NCBI GenBank assembly: GCA_036005845.1 | Contig: DASYQD010000029.1 | Span: forward strand, 1-64,000 | DNA: 64,000 bases | DNA from: DASYQD01 sp036005845 | Lineage (GTDB): Bacteria; Acidobacteriota; Thermoanaerobaculia; Multivoradales; JAIOJS01 | Reading direction: 5' to 3' | Part shown: positions 1 to 7,175 of the stretch, piece after piece | How the letters are laid out: each line of letters begins with the position of its first letter | Position numbering within the stretch: position 1 is the first letter of the stretch | The notes under the pieces: model-generated | What the model was told of the DNA's origin: nothing | What the model saw: only the letters and a program-made list of their open reading frames with translations | Databases searched by the model: none | Translations under genes and position numbers: made by a program

Positions 1-1
1 C

Positions 2-292
2 GCGCTCGCCTTCGCCGGCAGCGGCGTCATCGCCAACGCCGGCGACTCGGCGGCGCGCAACAACCGCATCGAGTTCTCGTGGACGGCGGGCAACCCCGGC
101 CACCTGACGGTGTGGCGCACGCGGTTCGTCAACGGCGCGCCGGATTCCACCGGCCGGGTGCAGCTCTTCTCGGTCGATCTGCCCGGGATGCAGAACGCGG
201 TGATCAACCACGTGCGCACCGGTATGGTCACCGGGCAGGACAGCGGCACCTACGGGCCGCTCTATCTCGACGAGATCAGCTTCCGGCGCTGA
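2..292 (+). CDS. C-terminal fragment of an unknown protein
   Basis: An open frame runs in from the left edge and ends at TGA 290-292, giving the last 96 residues of a larger protein. The fragment is rich in small, polar and aromatic residues typical of beta-sandwich modules (for example VIANAGDSAARNN and LYLDEISFRR), with no Cys and no membrane segment. This suits the end of a secreted or surface protein, but I do not recognise the family. It is followed by a palindromic repeat and then by the acyl-carrier cluster, which appears to have its own promoter, so the two are probably separate units. Confidence 0.6.
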   Translation, partial: ALAFAGSGVIANAGDSAARNNRIEFSWTAGNPGHLTVWRTRFVNGAPDSTGRVQLFSVDLPGMQNAVINHVRTGMVTGQDSGTYGPLYLDEISFRR

Positions 293-308
293 GCGAGCCT
301 CGATGTGT

Positions 309-368
309 GGCGCCGCGGGTTGAACCGCGGCCCTTGATCATGAGGCGCCGCGGTTGAACCGCGGCGCC
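309..368. repeat. Two tandem copies of a GC palindrome
   Basis: The second copy is a perfect hairpin: GGCGCCGCGG (344-353), loop TTGAA, CCGCGGCGCC (359-368). The first copy, from 309, is the same motif with one extra G in the loop and a 3' arm that diverges into CCC. The pair sits 17 bases after the stop at 292, so it may act as a 3' stem-loop. There is no T-run. Confidence 0.7.
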
Positions 369-419
369 GGCCTTGCATTACTCACCGTATAGGCCGGTCG
401 AGCGTTCGGCCGACCCCCG

Positions 420-425
420 TAGAAT
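420..425 (+). promoter_or_regulatory. TAGAAT -10 box for the ACP gene
   Basis: TAGAAT lies 7 nt before the ATG at 433. No Shine-Dalgarno sequence is present between them, so transcription would begin at or next to the start codon. No convincing -35 box is visible. Confidence 0.5.
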
Positions 426-432
426 CCCCGCC

Positions 433-690
433 ATGGATCCCGCCGCCGCCATCAGCCTCGGCGAGATTCGCGGCACACTCGCCGAGATCGCCGCCAAGCT
501 CGGGTTCTCCGGTCCGCTCACGCCCGAGCTGCGCCTGGTCGAGGACCTGCGGCTCGATTCGGTCGGCATCCTGACGTTGGCGGTGGAGGTGGAGGACCGC
601 TTCCGCATCTGCCTCGATGCCGCCGACGAGGCGGCGATCCGCACCATCGGCGACCTCGAGCGGGTCCTGCGCGCCAAGCTGGAGACGTGA
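433..690 (+). CDS. Acyl carrier protein
   Basis: An 85-residue protein with the carrier-protein signature around the phosphopantetheine serine (DLRLDSVGILTLAVEVEDRF, Ser at about residue 43). The domain spans the whole protein, as in stand-alone ACPs. It should be modified by a phosphopantetheinyl transferase and carry an acyl chain as a thioester. ATG 433 is preferred over an in-frame ATG at 373: the domain needs nothing further upstream, and a TAGAAT box sits just before 433. The gene is 4 nt upstream of the fatty acyl-AMP ligase, the likely enzyme that loads it. It is therefore probably a dedicated carrier for a small lipid-type product rather than the main fatty-acid-synthesis ACP. Confidence 0.85.
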   Translation: MDPAAAISLGEIRGTLAEIAAKLGFSGPLTPELRLVEDLRLDSVGILTLAVEVEDRFRICLDAADEAAIRTIGDLERVLRAKLET

Positions 691-694
691 GCGG

Positions 695-2695
695 TTGAGC
701 GACGCGCTGCGCGAGTGGTTGGAACGGGCGGCGCGGCGGCCGGACCGCGGCATCACCTTCGTCGACCGCCGCGAGCGCGAGACGACGGTGCCGTGGCCCG
801 ACCTCGTGGCGCGGGCCTCCGAAGTGGCGGGCGGCCTGCTGGCGCTGGGCGTCGAGCCCGGCGATCGGGTCGCGCTCGCCTTCCCCACCGGCGAGGGGTT
901 CCTCGCCGCCTTCCTCGGCGCGCTCGCGGCCGGCGCGGCGCCGGCGCCGCTGCCGCCGCCGAGCCGGCTGGGCAACGTCGACGAGCAGCAGCGGCGGCTC
1001 GCGGCGATGCTCGCGGCCGCGGCGCCGCGGCTCGTTCTGGCCGACGCGCCGCTGCTACCGCTGCTGCGCGAGCCCGTCGCGTCGGTGCGGCCGGCGTTGC
1101 GCCTGCTCGCGCTCGACGAGCTGCCGCGCGCGGTCGCCGATCCCGTGGACGTCGACGAGGAGACGCTCGGGCTCGTGCAGTTCTCCTCCGGCACCACCGG
1201 CTCGCCCAAACCGGTGGCGCTGTCGCGGCGCGCGCTCGCCGTGCAGGCGCGGCTGCTCAACGCGCTGTGGCCCGAAGCAGCGGCAGGCGACGGCGCGCCG
1301 CACGAACAAAGCGAGCCATCCGCGGTCCACGAGCGAAGCGAGCCACCAGCGGTCTTTGGGCACCGCGGTTTTTCCTGGCTGCCGCTGCATCACGACATGG
1401 GGCTCGTCGGCTGCGTGCTGCCGGCGCTCGAACGGCCGGCGGACCTCTGGCTGTTGCCGCCAGAGGCGTTCGTCGCCAAGCCGGCGCTCTGGCTGCGCGG
1501 CATCGCGCGCGCCCGGGCCACCGTGTCGGCGGCGCCCACCTTCGCCTTCGCGCGCGCGTTGCGCCGCGTGCGCGACGAGGAGCTCGACGGCGTCGATCTC
1601 TCGAGCTGGCGCCACGCGCTGTGCGGTGCCGAGGCGGTGTCGCCGCAGACGCTCGACGAGTTCGCGCGGCGCTTCGCGCGCTGGGGCTTCCGGCGCGAGG
1701 CGCTGACTCCCGTCTACGGCCTCGCCGAGGCGGGGCTCGCGGTGACCTTCGGCGCGCTCGACACGCCGTTCACCGTCGGCCGCTTCGACCGCCGCGCGCT
1801 GCTCGCCGGCCGCGCGGTGGCCGATCCTCACGGCCGCGAGATCGCCGGCGTCGGGCGGCCGCTGCCCGGCTTCGCGGTCGCAGCGCGCGACGACGATGGC
1901 CGCGACCTGCCCGCCGGCCGCGTCGGCGGCATCTGGGTGCGCGGACCGTCGCTGATGGAGGGCTATCTCGGCGATGCCGAGGCCACGGCAGAGGCGCTGC
2001 GCGACGGCTGGCTCGACACCGGCGATCTCGGCTTCGTCGATGCGCAGGGCGAGCTGTACCTCGTCGGCCGCCGCAAGGACCTGGTGATCGTGCGCGGCCG
2101 CAACCACGCGCCGGAGGAGATCGAGGAGGCGGTGGCGAGCGTCGCCGGCGTGCGCCAGGGCGGCGTCGCCGCCCTCGGCTGGCTGCCCGAACGCGCGGCG
2201 GAGGAGGAGCTGCTGCTCCTCGTGGAGCGCGCGCGCGGCGACGTCGTCGACGGCGTGGCGGTGCTCGCCGCCGCCTGCCGCGACGCGGTGCGCGCCAGGG
2301 TCGGCGTCGAGGCGGGCAGCGTCGCGGTGCTGCCGCCGGGCACGCTGCCGCGCACCTCGTCGGGCAAGCTGCGGCGCACCGAAGCGCTGCGGCGCTGGCT
2401 CGCCGGCGAGCTGGCTACCGCGGGTGTGGATCCCGCGGGCGTAGCAGCGGCCGCGGCCGACGAAACGAGTCGAGCGAAAGGCGAGGGCATGGACAGCGCA
2501 GCCAACGGCGAGAGCATTGGCCACGCAGCCAATCACGAGGTCTTCGGCGGCGCAGCGAACGGCGACGACGCCGGCGCCGCCGGCAACGGCGAGAGCATCG
2601 GCAGCGCAGCGAACGGCGTAGGCCGCGGCGCCGCAGCGAGCGCCGAGGGCCTCGGCAGCGCCTCGTCCCGCGCGCGCTCGCCGGAGCGCGGTTGA
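695..2695 (+). CDS. Fatty acyl-AMP ligase (ANL superfamily) with repeat tail
   Basis: A 666-residue adenylate-forming enzyme. Visible motifs are the P-loop SSGTTGSPKPV (164-174), the FAAL-type WLPLHHDMG (from 228), YGLAEAG, the hinge motif GRRKDLVIVRGRNHAPEEIEE and the C-terminal lysine motif PRTSSGKLRR (K558). The HHDMG segment is typical of fatty acyl-AMP ligases, which pass acyl-AMP to an ACP rather than to CoA; this fits the ACP gene directly upstream. The start is taken as TTG 695, just after the ACP stop, because no ATG lies nearby outside the ACP gene. Two oddities: a 9-residue duplication at 203-220, and a tail of six 9-residue repeats at 601-654 after the conserved domain. The physiological acyl substrate cannot be told from sequence. 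Confidence 0.85.
   Translation: MSDALREWLERAARRPDRGITFVDRRERETTVPWPDLVARASEVAGGLLALGVEPGDRVALAFPTGEGFLAAFLGALAAGAAPAPLPPPSRLGNVDEQQRRLAAMLAAAAPRLVLADAPLLPLLREPVASVRPALRLLALDELPRAVADPVDVDEETLGLVQFSSGTTGSPKPVALSRRALAVQARLLNALWPEAAAGDGAPHEQSEPSAVHERSEPPAVFGHRGFSWLPLHHDMGLVGCVLPALERPADLWLLPPEAFVAKPALWLRGIARARATVSAAPTFAFARALRRVRDEELDGVDLSSWRHALCGAEAVSPQTLDEFARRFARWGFRREALTPVYGLAEAGLAVTFGALDTPFTVGRFDRRALLAGRAVADPHGREIAGVGRPLPGFAVAARDDDGRDLPAGRVGGIWVRGPSLMEGYLGDAEATAEALRDGWLDTGDLGFVDAQGELYLVGRRKDLVIVRGRNHAPEEIEEAVASVAGVRQGGVAALGWLPERAAEEELLLLVERARGDVVDGVAVLAAACRDAVRARVGVEAGSVAVLPPGTLPRTSSGKLRRTEALRRWLAGELATAGVDPAGVAAAAADETSRAKGEGMDSAANGESIGHAANHEVFGGAANGDDAGAAGNGESIGSAANGVGRGAAASAEGLGSASSRARSPERG
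1301..1354 (+). repeat. 27-bp in-frame tandem duplication
   Basis: Two adjacent 27-bp units (1301-1327 and 1328-1354) differ at a few bases and encode HEQSEPSAV then HERSEPPAV. They sit between the P-loop and the HHDMG motif of the acyl-AMP ligase. Confidence 0.8.
2495..2656 (+). repeat. Six 27-bp in-frame minisatellite units
   Basis: Units start at 2495, 2522, 2549, 2576, 2603 and 2630, all exactly 27 bp. They encode SAANGESIG, HAANHEVFG, GAANGDDAG, AAGNGESIG, SAANGVGRG and AAASAEGLG, a 9-residue pattern ending in Gly. They form a C-terminal extension of the acyl-AMP ligase. Confidence 0.85.
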
Positions 2696-4002
2696 CGGCG
2701 ACGCGGCACCCGCTGATCGTGGTCGGCGGCGGACCGGCGGGGCTCGCGGCGGCGCTCGCCGCGCAGCAGCAGGGCATCGTTCCACTGGTGCTGGAGCGGC
2801 AGCGGCCGCCGATCGACAAGGCCTGCGGCGAAGGGATCATGCCCGACGGCGTTGACGCGCTGCGCGCGCTGGGCGTCGAACCGCCCGGCGTCGACTTTCG
2901 CGGCATCCGCTACGTCGACGAGGCGCACGCGGCCGCGGCGCCGTTCCCCGGCGCGCCGGGCCGCGGCGTGCGGCGCACCGCGCTCCATGCCGCGATGGTC
3001 GCCGCGGTCGAGCGCGCCGGCATCGAGGTGCGCTGGGGCGAGAAGGTGGAGGCGGTGTCGCTCGACGGCGAGGTGCGCACCGAGCGCGAGACGCTGCGCG
3101 GCGAGTGGATCGTCGGCGCCGACGGCCTGCTCTCGCACGTGCGCGGATGGGCCGGTCTCGCGGGCGAGCCGCCGCCGCGCCGCCGCTTCGGCGTGCGCCG
3201 CCACTTCCGCCGCGCGCCGTGGAGCGACCTCGTCGAGGTGCACTGGCGCGACGGCGTCGAGGCCTACGTCACCCCCGTCGCCGAGGACGAGATTGGGGTC
3301 GCCATGTTGTGGAACGAGCGGCGCGGCCGCAGTCGCGGCGCCGAACCGACGCACGACGGCGCGAACACTCGCGGTGAGGAGCGTGCCGACGATCGTCGCG
3401 CTGTACCTACGCACGATGACTGGGCGAACGCGCGCGAAGACGATGATGCCGACTGTAGTCGCGCGGACGCCGACTTGGGTGACGGCACGAGCATCCGTGC
3501 CAACGCGCGCGTCCTAAGCCACGACCACTTCGACTTCAACACCCTTCTGGCGCGCTTTCCCGTACTGCAGGCGCGGCTCGCCGGCGCACCGGAGACCTCG
3601 CGCGACCGCGGTGCCGGACCGTTCCGTCAACGCGCGCGCGGCATCGTGCGCGGGCGCGTCGTGTTGATCGGCGATGCGGCCGGCTATCTCGATGCCATCA
3701 CCGGCGAGGGCCTGGGCCTCTCCTTCCAGCAGGCGCACGCGCTGGGCGCGGCGCTCGCGCGCGGCGACCTGGGGAGCTACGCGCGCGCTTGCCATCGCCT
3801 GGCGCGCCTCTCCGACGCGCTCACCAGGACGCTGCTCTTTTGCGAGCGCCGCCCGTGGCTGCGGCGGCGCCTGGTGCGCGAGCTCGGCCGCCGGCCGGCG
3901 CTCTTCTCGCGCCTCCTCGGCGTCCACGCGCGGCAGCTGCCGCCGCGGAGCCTCGGTGCCGGCGCCTTCGCCGCCCTGCTGCTCGGTCTCCTCCGCCCCT
4001 GA
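2692..4002 (+). CDS. FAD-dependent oxidoreductase (geranylgeranyl-reductase-like)
   Basis: A 436-residue flavoprotein. The N-terminal Rossmann motif is VVGGGPAGLAAALAA (GxGxxG at residues 12-17), the middle has GADGLLSHVR, and the second FAD-binding motif is GDAAGYLDAITGEGLGLSF. These place it in the glutathione-reductase-like group that includes geranylgeranyl reductases and flavin monooxygenases or halogenases. It starts with TTG 2692, sharing TTGA with the stop of the acyl-AMP ligase, so the two are probably translationally coupled. It may reduce or oxidise the ACP-bound acyl chain (inference). An acidic, low-complexity insert with a duplicated unit lies at about residues 214-275, inside the otherwise conserved substrate domain. 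Confidence 0.8.
   Translation: MTATRHPLIVVGGGPAGLAAALAAQQQGIVPLVLERQRPPIDKACGEGIMPDGVDALRALGVEPPGVDFRGIRYVDEAHAAAAPFPGAPGRGVRRTALHAAMVAAVERAGIEVRWGEKVEAVSLDGEVRTERETLRGEWIVGADGLLSHVRGWAGLAGEPPPRRRFGVRRHFRRAPWSDLVEVHWRDGVEAYVTPVAEDEIGVAMLWNERRGRSRGAEPTHDGANTRGEERADDRRAVPTHDDWANAREDDDADCSRADADLGDGTSIRANARVLSHDHFDFNTLLARFPVLQARLAGAPETSRDRGAGPFRQRARGIVRGRVVLIGDAAGYLDAITGEGLGLSFQQAHALGAALARGDLGSYARACHRLARLSDALTRTLLFCERRPWLRRRLVRELGRRPALFSRLLGVHARQLPPRSLGAGAFAALLLGLLRP
3343..3465 (+). repeat. Diverged 60/63-bp in-frame tandem repeat
   Basis: Unit 1 (3343-3402) and unit 2 (3403-3465) encode related acidic peptides that begin EPTHDGANTR and VPTHDDWANAR, each with an Asp/Arg-rich end. A weaker third unit may follow to about 3510. 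The repeat lies within the FAD-dependent oxidoreductase gene. Confidence 0.65.
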
Positions 4003-4090
4003 GCGCGCTCGGCGGCAACAGAAAGCCAGCGCCGTCGCCGCCGAAGCGGCCGCGCGAGGATAAGATGGCGGCAGGCGTCACGCCCCGCGC

Positions 4091-4561
4091 ATGAGCACCC
4101 AGACCTTGGTCGCCGCCGACCGCCTGCCGGCCGCCGGGACGCTGACCTCGCCGAGCGCCAACCTGGTGCTCTACGACGGCGTGTGCGGCCTCTGCAACCG
4201 CCTCGTGCGCTTCCTGCTGCGGGCCGACCGCGGCGCGGTGCTCACCTTCGCGCCGCTGCAGGGACCGACGGCGGCGCGCCTTGCGGAGAAGCACGACTTC
4301 CCGCTCGACGTGAAGACGATGATCTACGTGCGCCACTTCGGGTTGAAGCACGAGCGCGTCTACGTGCGCTCCGACGGCGTGCTGCGCGCGCTCGGCGACG
4401 TGGGCGGCGTCTGGTGGCTGCTCTCCGGCCTGCGCATCGTGCCGCGGTTCGTGCGCGATCCGCTTTACGACTGGGTGGCGCGCAACCGCTATCGCTGGTT
4501 CGGCAAGTACGACAGCTGCCCGCTGCCGTCGCCCGATCAACGCGCTCGCTTCCTTCCTTAG
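4091..4561 (+). CDS. DCC-family thiol-disulfide oxidoreductase (DUF393)
   Basis: A 156-residue protein with the family hallmark VLYDGVCGLCNRLVRFLLRADR, whose CxxC follows a YDG motif in the thioredoxin-like fold. Later conserved parts are FAPLQG, the YVRSDGVLRAL segment and a C-terminal WVARNRYRWFGK region. Proteins of this family are predicted thiol-disulfide oxidoreductases of unknown substrate. The gene ends 6 nt before thyA, so DCC, thyA and folA probably form one operon; any link to folate or thymidylate metabolism is only positional. A TAAGAT hexamer at 4064-4069 could be its -10 box. Confidence 0.85.
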   Translation: MSTQTLVAADRLPAAGTLTSPSANLVLYDGVCGLCNRLVRFLLRADRGAVLTFAPLQGPTAARLAEKHDFPLDVKTMIYVRHFGLKHERVYVRSDGVLRALGDVGGVWWLLSGLRIVPRFVRDPLYDWVARNRYRWFGKYDSCPLPSPDQRARFLP

Positions 4562-4567
4562 CACCGC

Positions 4568-5380
4568 ATGAAGCAATACCTCGACCTCCTCCGGCACGTC
4601 CTCGCGCACGGGGTCGAGAAGGGCGACCGCACCGGCACCGGCACGCTCTCCACCTTCGGCTGGCAGATGCGCTTCGACCTCGCCCTTGGCTTCCCGCTGC
4701 TCACCACCAAGAAGGTGCACACGCGGTCGATCGTGCACGAGCTGCTCTGGTTCCTGCGCGGCGACACCAACGTGCGCTCGCTGCAGCGACACGGCGTCAC
4801 CATCTGGGACGAGTGGGCGGACGCCGACGGCGAGCTGGGGCCGATCTACGGCCGCCAGTGGCGCGCCTGGCGCACGGCGGAGGGCGGCTTCGTCGACCAG
4901 CTCGCGGCGGTGGTCGAGGGTCTGCGCCGCGACCCCGACTCGCGCCGTCACCTGGTCTCGGCTTGGAACGTTGGCGAGCTGCCGGCGATGGCGCTGCTGC
5001 CCTGCCACGTGCTTTTCCAGTTCTGGGTCGGCGGCGCGGACGCCGATGAGCGGCGGCGGCTCTCGCTGCAGCTCTACCAGCGGAGCGCCGACGTCTTCCT
5101 CGGCGTGCCGTTCAACATCGCGTCGTACGCGTTGCTGCTCGCGATGGTGGCGCAGGTCACCGGCTACGCAGCCGGCGAGCTCGTGCACACGCTCGGCGAT
5201 GCGCACCTCTACAGCAACCATCTCGACCAGGCGCGGTTGCAGCTCGAACGCGAGCCGCGACCGCTGCCGCGCCTCGAGCTCAACCCGGCGCGACGGGAGC
5301 TCGACGAGTTCGTCTACGACGACGTGCTGATCGTGGGCTACGACCCGCACCCCGCCATCGCGGCGCCGATCGCGGTATGA
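4568..5380 (+). CDS. thyA: Thymidylate synthase
   Basis: A 270-residue protein close to the classical ThyA length. It methylates dUMP to dTMP with methylene-tetrahydrofolate. Visible motifs: GDRTGTGTLSTFG near the N-terminus, WDEWAD, GPIYGRQWR, the nucleophile in LLPCHVLFQFW (Cys146, the same number as the E. coli nucleophile), SLQLYQRSADVFLGVPFNIASYA and LGDAHLYSNH. A short hydrophilic insert follows the catalytic loop (GGADADERRR). Its stop overlaps the start of folA by 4 nt (ATGA), joining the dihydrofolate-producing enzyme to the reductase that recycles it. Confidence 0.97.
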   Translation: MKQYLDLLRHVLAHGVEKGDRTGTGTLSTFGWQMRFDLALGFPLLTTKKVHTRSIVHELLWFLRGDTNVRSLQRHGVTIWDEWADADGELGPIYGRQWRAWRTAEGGFVDQLAAVVEGLRRDPDSRRHLVSAWNVGELPAMALLPCHVLFQFWVGGADADERRRLSLQLYQRSADVFLGVPFNIASYALLLAMVAQVTGYAAGELVHTLGDAHLYSNHLDQARLQLEREPRPLPRLELNPARRELDEFVYDDVLIVGYDPHPAIAAPIAV

Positions 5381-5877
5381 GAGTGTCGCTCATCGTCGCC
5401 ATGGCGGAGGGCGGCGTCATCGGCCGCGCCGGCCGGCTGCCGTGGCATCTGCCCGCCGACCTCGCGCGGTTCAAACGGCTGACGATGGGCCATCATCTCG
5501 TCGTCGGACGGCGCACGTGGGAGTCGATCGGCCGCGCGCTGCCGGGCCGCGCGATGCTGGTGGTGAGCAGCCGAGCGAACGAGCTGCGGTTGCCGCAAGA
5601 CGTGCGCGGCGTCGCATCGCTCGACGAGGCGCTCGCCATCGCCCAGCAGGCGGGTGAGGACGAGGCGTTCGTCGCCGGCGGCGCCGCGATCTACCGCGAC
5701 GCGCTGCCGCGCGCCGACCGCCTCTACCTGACCTGGGTGCAGGCCGAGGTCACCGGCGACACGTTCTTCCCGTCGGTCAACCCGGCCGAATGGCGCGAGG
5801 TCGAGCGGGAGGAGGTCGCGGCCGACGACCGCAACTCCTACCCGACGAGCTTCACGGTGTTCGAGAGACGGCGCTAG
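5377..5877 (+). CDS. folA: Dihydrofolate reductase
   Basis: A 166-residue protein that reduces dihydrofolate to tetrahydrofolate with NADPH. Seen in sequence: MRVSLIVAMAEGGVIGRAGRLPWHLPADL with the substrate-binding Asp, the cofactor motif VVGRRTWESIGRALPGR, VAGGAAIY, and the ending YPTSFTVFERRR. The ATG overlaps the thyA stop (ATGA), so it is likely co-translated with thymidylate synthase, which generates its substrate. The gene is followed by a large palindromic repeat. Confidence 0.95.
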   Translation: MRVSLIVAMAEGGVIGRAGRLPWHLPADLARFKRLTMGHHLVVGRRTWESIGRALPGRAMLVVSSRANELRLPQDVRGVASLDEALAIAQQAGEDEAFVAGGAAIYRDALPRADRLYLTWVQAEVTGDTFFPSVNPAEWREVEREEVAADDRNSYPTSFTVFERRR

Positions 5878-5888
5878 TGGTCGTCGAG

Positions 5889-5980
5889 CATCGAGATCGC
5901 TTCGGGCGCTCCGCGCCCTCGCGATGACGTTGAGCTGTCATCGCGAGCGCTCTGTAGAACACAGCGAAGCGATCTCGATG
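5889..5980. repeat. 92-bp nested palindrome, family A copy 1
   Basis: Outer arms CATCGAGATCGCTTCG (5889-5904) and its exact complement (5965-5980), and inner arms CTCGCGATGAC (5918-5928) and its complement (5937-5947). The element lies between the convergent ends of folA and the gene on the other strand. A second copy is at 37560-37649. It could terminate transcription in both directions. Confidence 0.85.
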
Positions 5981-5988
5981 GCGAACGT

Positions 5989-7146
5989 CTACGGCTTCTC
6001 GCCGAAGCGCGCGCGGGCCGCCGCCTTGCTCGCCGGCAGCCGCGGCGTCTCGGTGCCCGGCTGCGCCGCCAACCCTTCGATGGCGATCGGCAGCTCGATC
6101 TCGCGCTCCACGGCCAGCGTCGCGCGGTTCAGCAGGCGCAGCGTCAGCCGCTCGGCGCCGGCCGCGGCGCCGGGGATCGGTAGCGACACCGCGGCGCCGT
6201 CGGCGGTGAGGTGAAAGTCCTCGCGCGAGTAGGCAAGGCTCGTCAGGTCGTCTTCGCCCGCGGCGTCGAGCCGCGCGCCGAACACCGCCTCGAGCCGGTA
6301 CTCGCCGGGCGAGCCGGTGACCGGCACCGACAGCGACTCGGCGCCGATGCCGACGCGGTCGAGATCGAGGTCGGCAGCGCCTGCGGCCACCATGGCGCCG
6401 GTCAGCGCCGTGCGCGCGAACGGCGCGCCGCCGGGCAGCGTGCCGCGCGCGTCGACGCGGATCGACAGCGGCAGCAGACCGGTGTCGGGGTTGGCGGTGA
6501 GCGTCGCGCGGTAGCGCCCGGGCTCCGCCTCCTCGAGGCGGAGCGGCGCCCGCGCCCGCTCCCACTCCTGCAGGCGCGCCTGTACCTGCGCGCCAAGCAG
6601 CGGACGCCCACCGGCGAAGAGGCTCGCCTCCACCGTCACCGGCTCGCCGGCGCGGGCGGCGAGCGGCGTCGCCTTCACGCGTATCTCGACCGGGCTGCCT
6701 TCCTCGTTGACGACCACCGCCACCGGTCCGGAGCCGGCGTCGCTCTTGAGCGTGAAGGTGCCCGCCTGCGCGGGATCGAGGCGAATGCCGACGCCGAACG
6801 CCGGCAGATCGAAGCTCTCGAGGTCGGGCTCGAGGAAGCGCTGCGCCTCGCCGATGGGGCCGCGGCCGGGCACCAGCTTCTCGCCGCGCCCGTCGAGGAA
6901 GTAGAGCTCGCCCATCTGGCGGTCGTGCGAGAGCACGGCGAGGTGCACGGTGCCGCCGGTGAGCGGCAGGCTCACGCCCTTGCCGAGGTCGACGTTCTCG
7001 AGCACGAACCGCGTCGAGACGGCGACCGGCGACGGCTCGCCGGCGCGTGGGAACGGCCCGGCGAGGCGCCCGATCTCGGCCGACGCTCCCGGCGCCGCCA
7101 ACAGCAAGACGCCGGCGCCCGCCCACAACATGCTGCGCTTGTGCAT
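5989..7146 (-). CDS. Secreted protein of unknown function, Ig-like
   Basis: A 385-residue protein with a clear signal peptide (MHKRSMLWAGAGVLLLAAPGASA). The rest is beta-rich, with runs such as PVEIRVKATPLAARAGEPVTV that look like Ig or carboxypeptidase-regulatory modules. It has no enzyme motif I recognise. ATG 7146 is chosen over ATG 7161 because GGAG sits 8 nt upstream of the former. It lies 29 nt downstream of a secreted hydrolase gene on the same strand, so the two probably form an operon; a role as a partner or chaperone of the hydrolase is possible but not shown. The architecture resembles DUF4785-type proteins, though I am unsure of that assignment. Confidence 0.7.
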   Translation of the reverse strand: MHKRSMLWAGAGVLLLAAPGASAEIGRLAGPFPRAGEPSPVAVSTRFVLENVDLGKGVSLPLTGGTVHLAVLSHDRQMGELYFLDGRGEKLVPGRGPIGEAQRFLEPDLESFDLPAFGVGIRLDPAQAGTFTLKSDAGSGPVAVVVNEEGSPVEIRVKATPLAARAGEPVTVEASLFAGGRPLLGAQVQARLQEWERARAPLRLEEAEPGRYRATLTANPDTGLLPLSIRVDARGTLPGGAPFARTALTGAMVAAGAADLDLDRVGIGAESLSVPVTGSPGEYRLEAVFGARLDAAGEDDLTSLAYSREDFHLTADGAAVSLPIPGAAAGAERLTLRLLNRATLAVEREIELPIAIEGLAAQPGTETPRLPASKAAARARFGEKP

Positions 7147-7175
7147 GAACTTGGCTCCCATCTTCGAGCTCAATC

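Noticed and set aside
715..2691. A long N-terminal extension of the FAD oxidoreductase
   Set aside because: It is an out-of-frame shadow of the acyl-AMP ligase, almost pure Arg/Ala/Gly. The flavin-binding motif begins right after TTG 2692.
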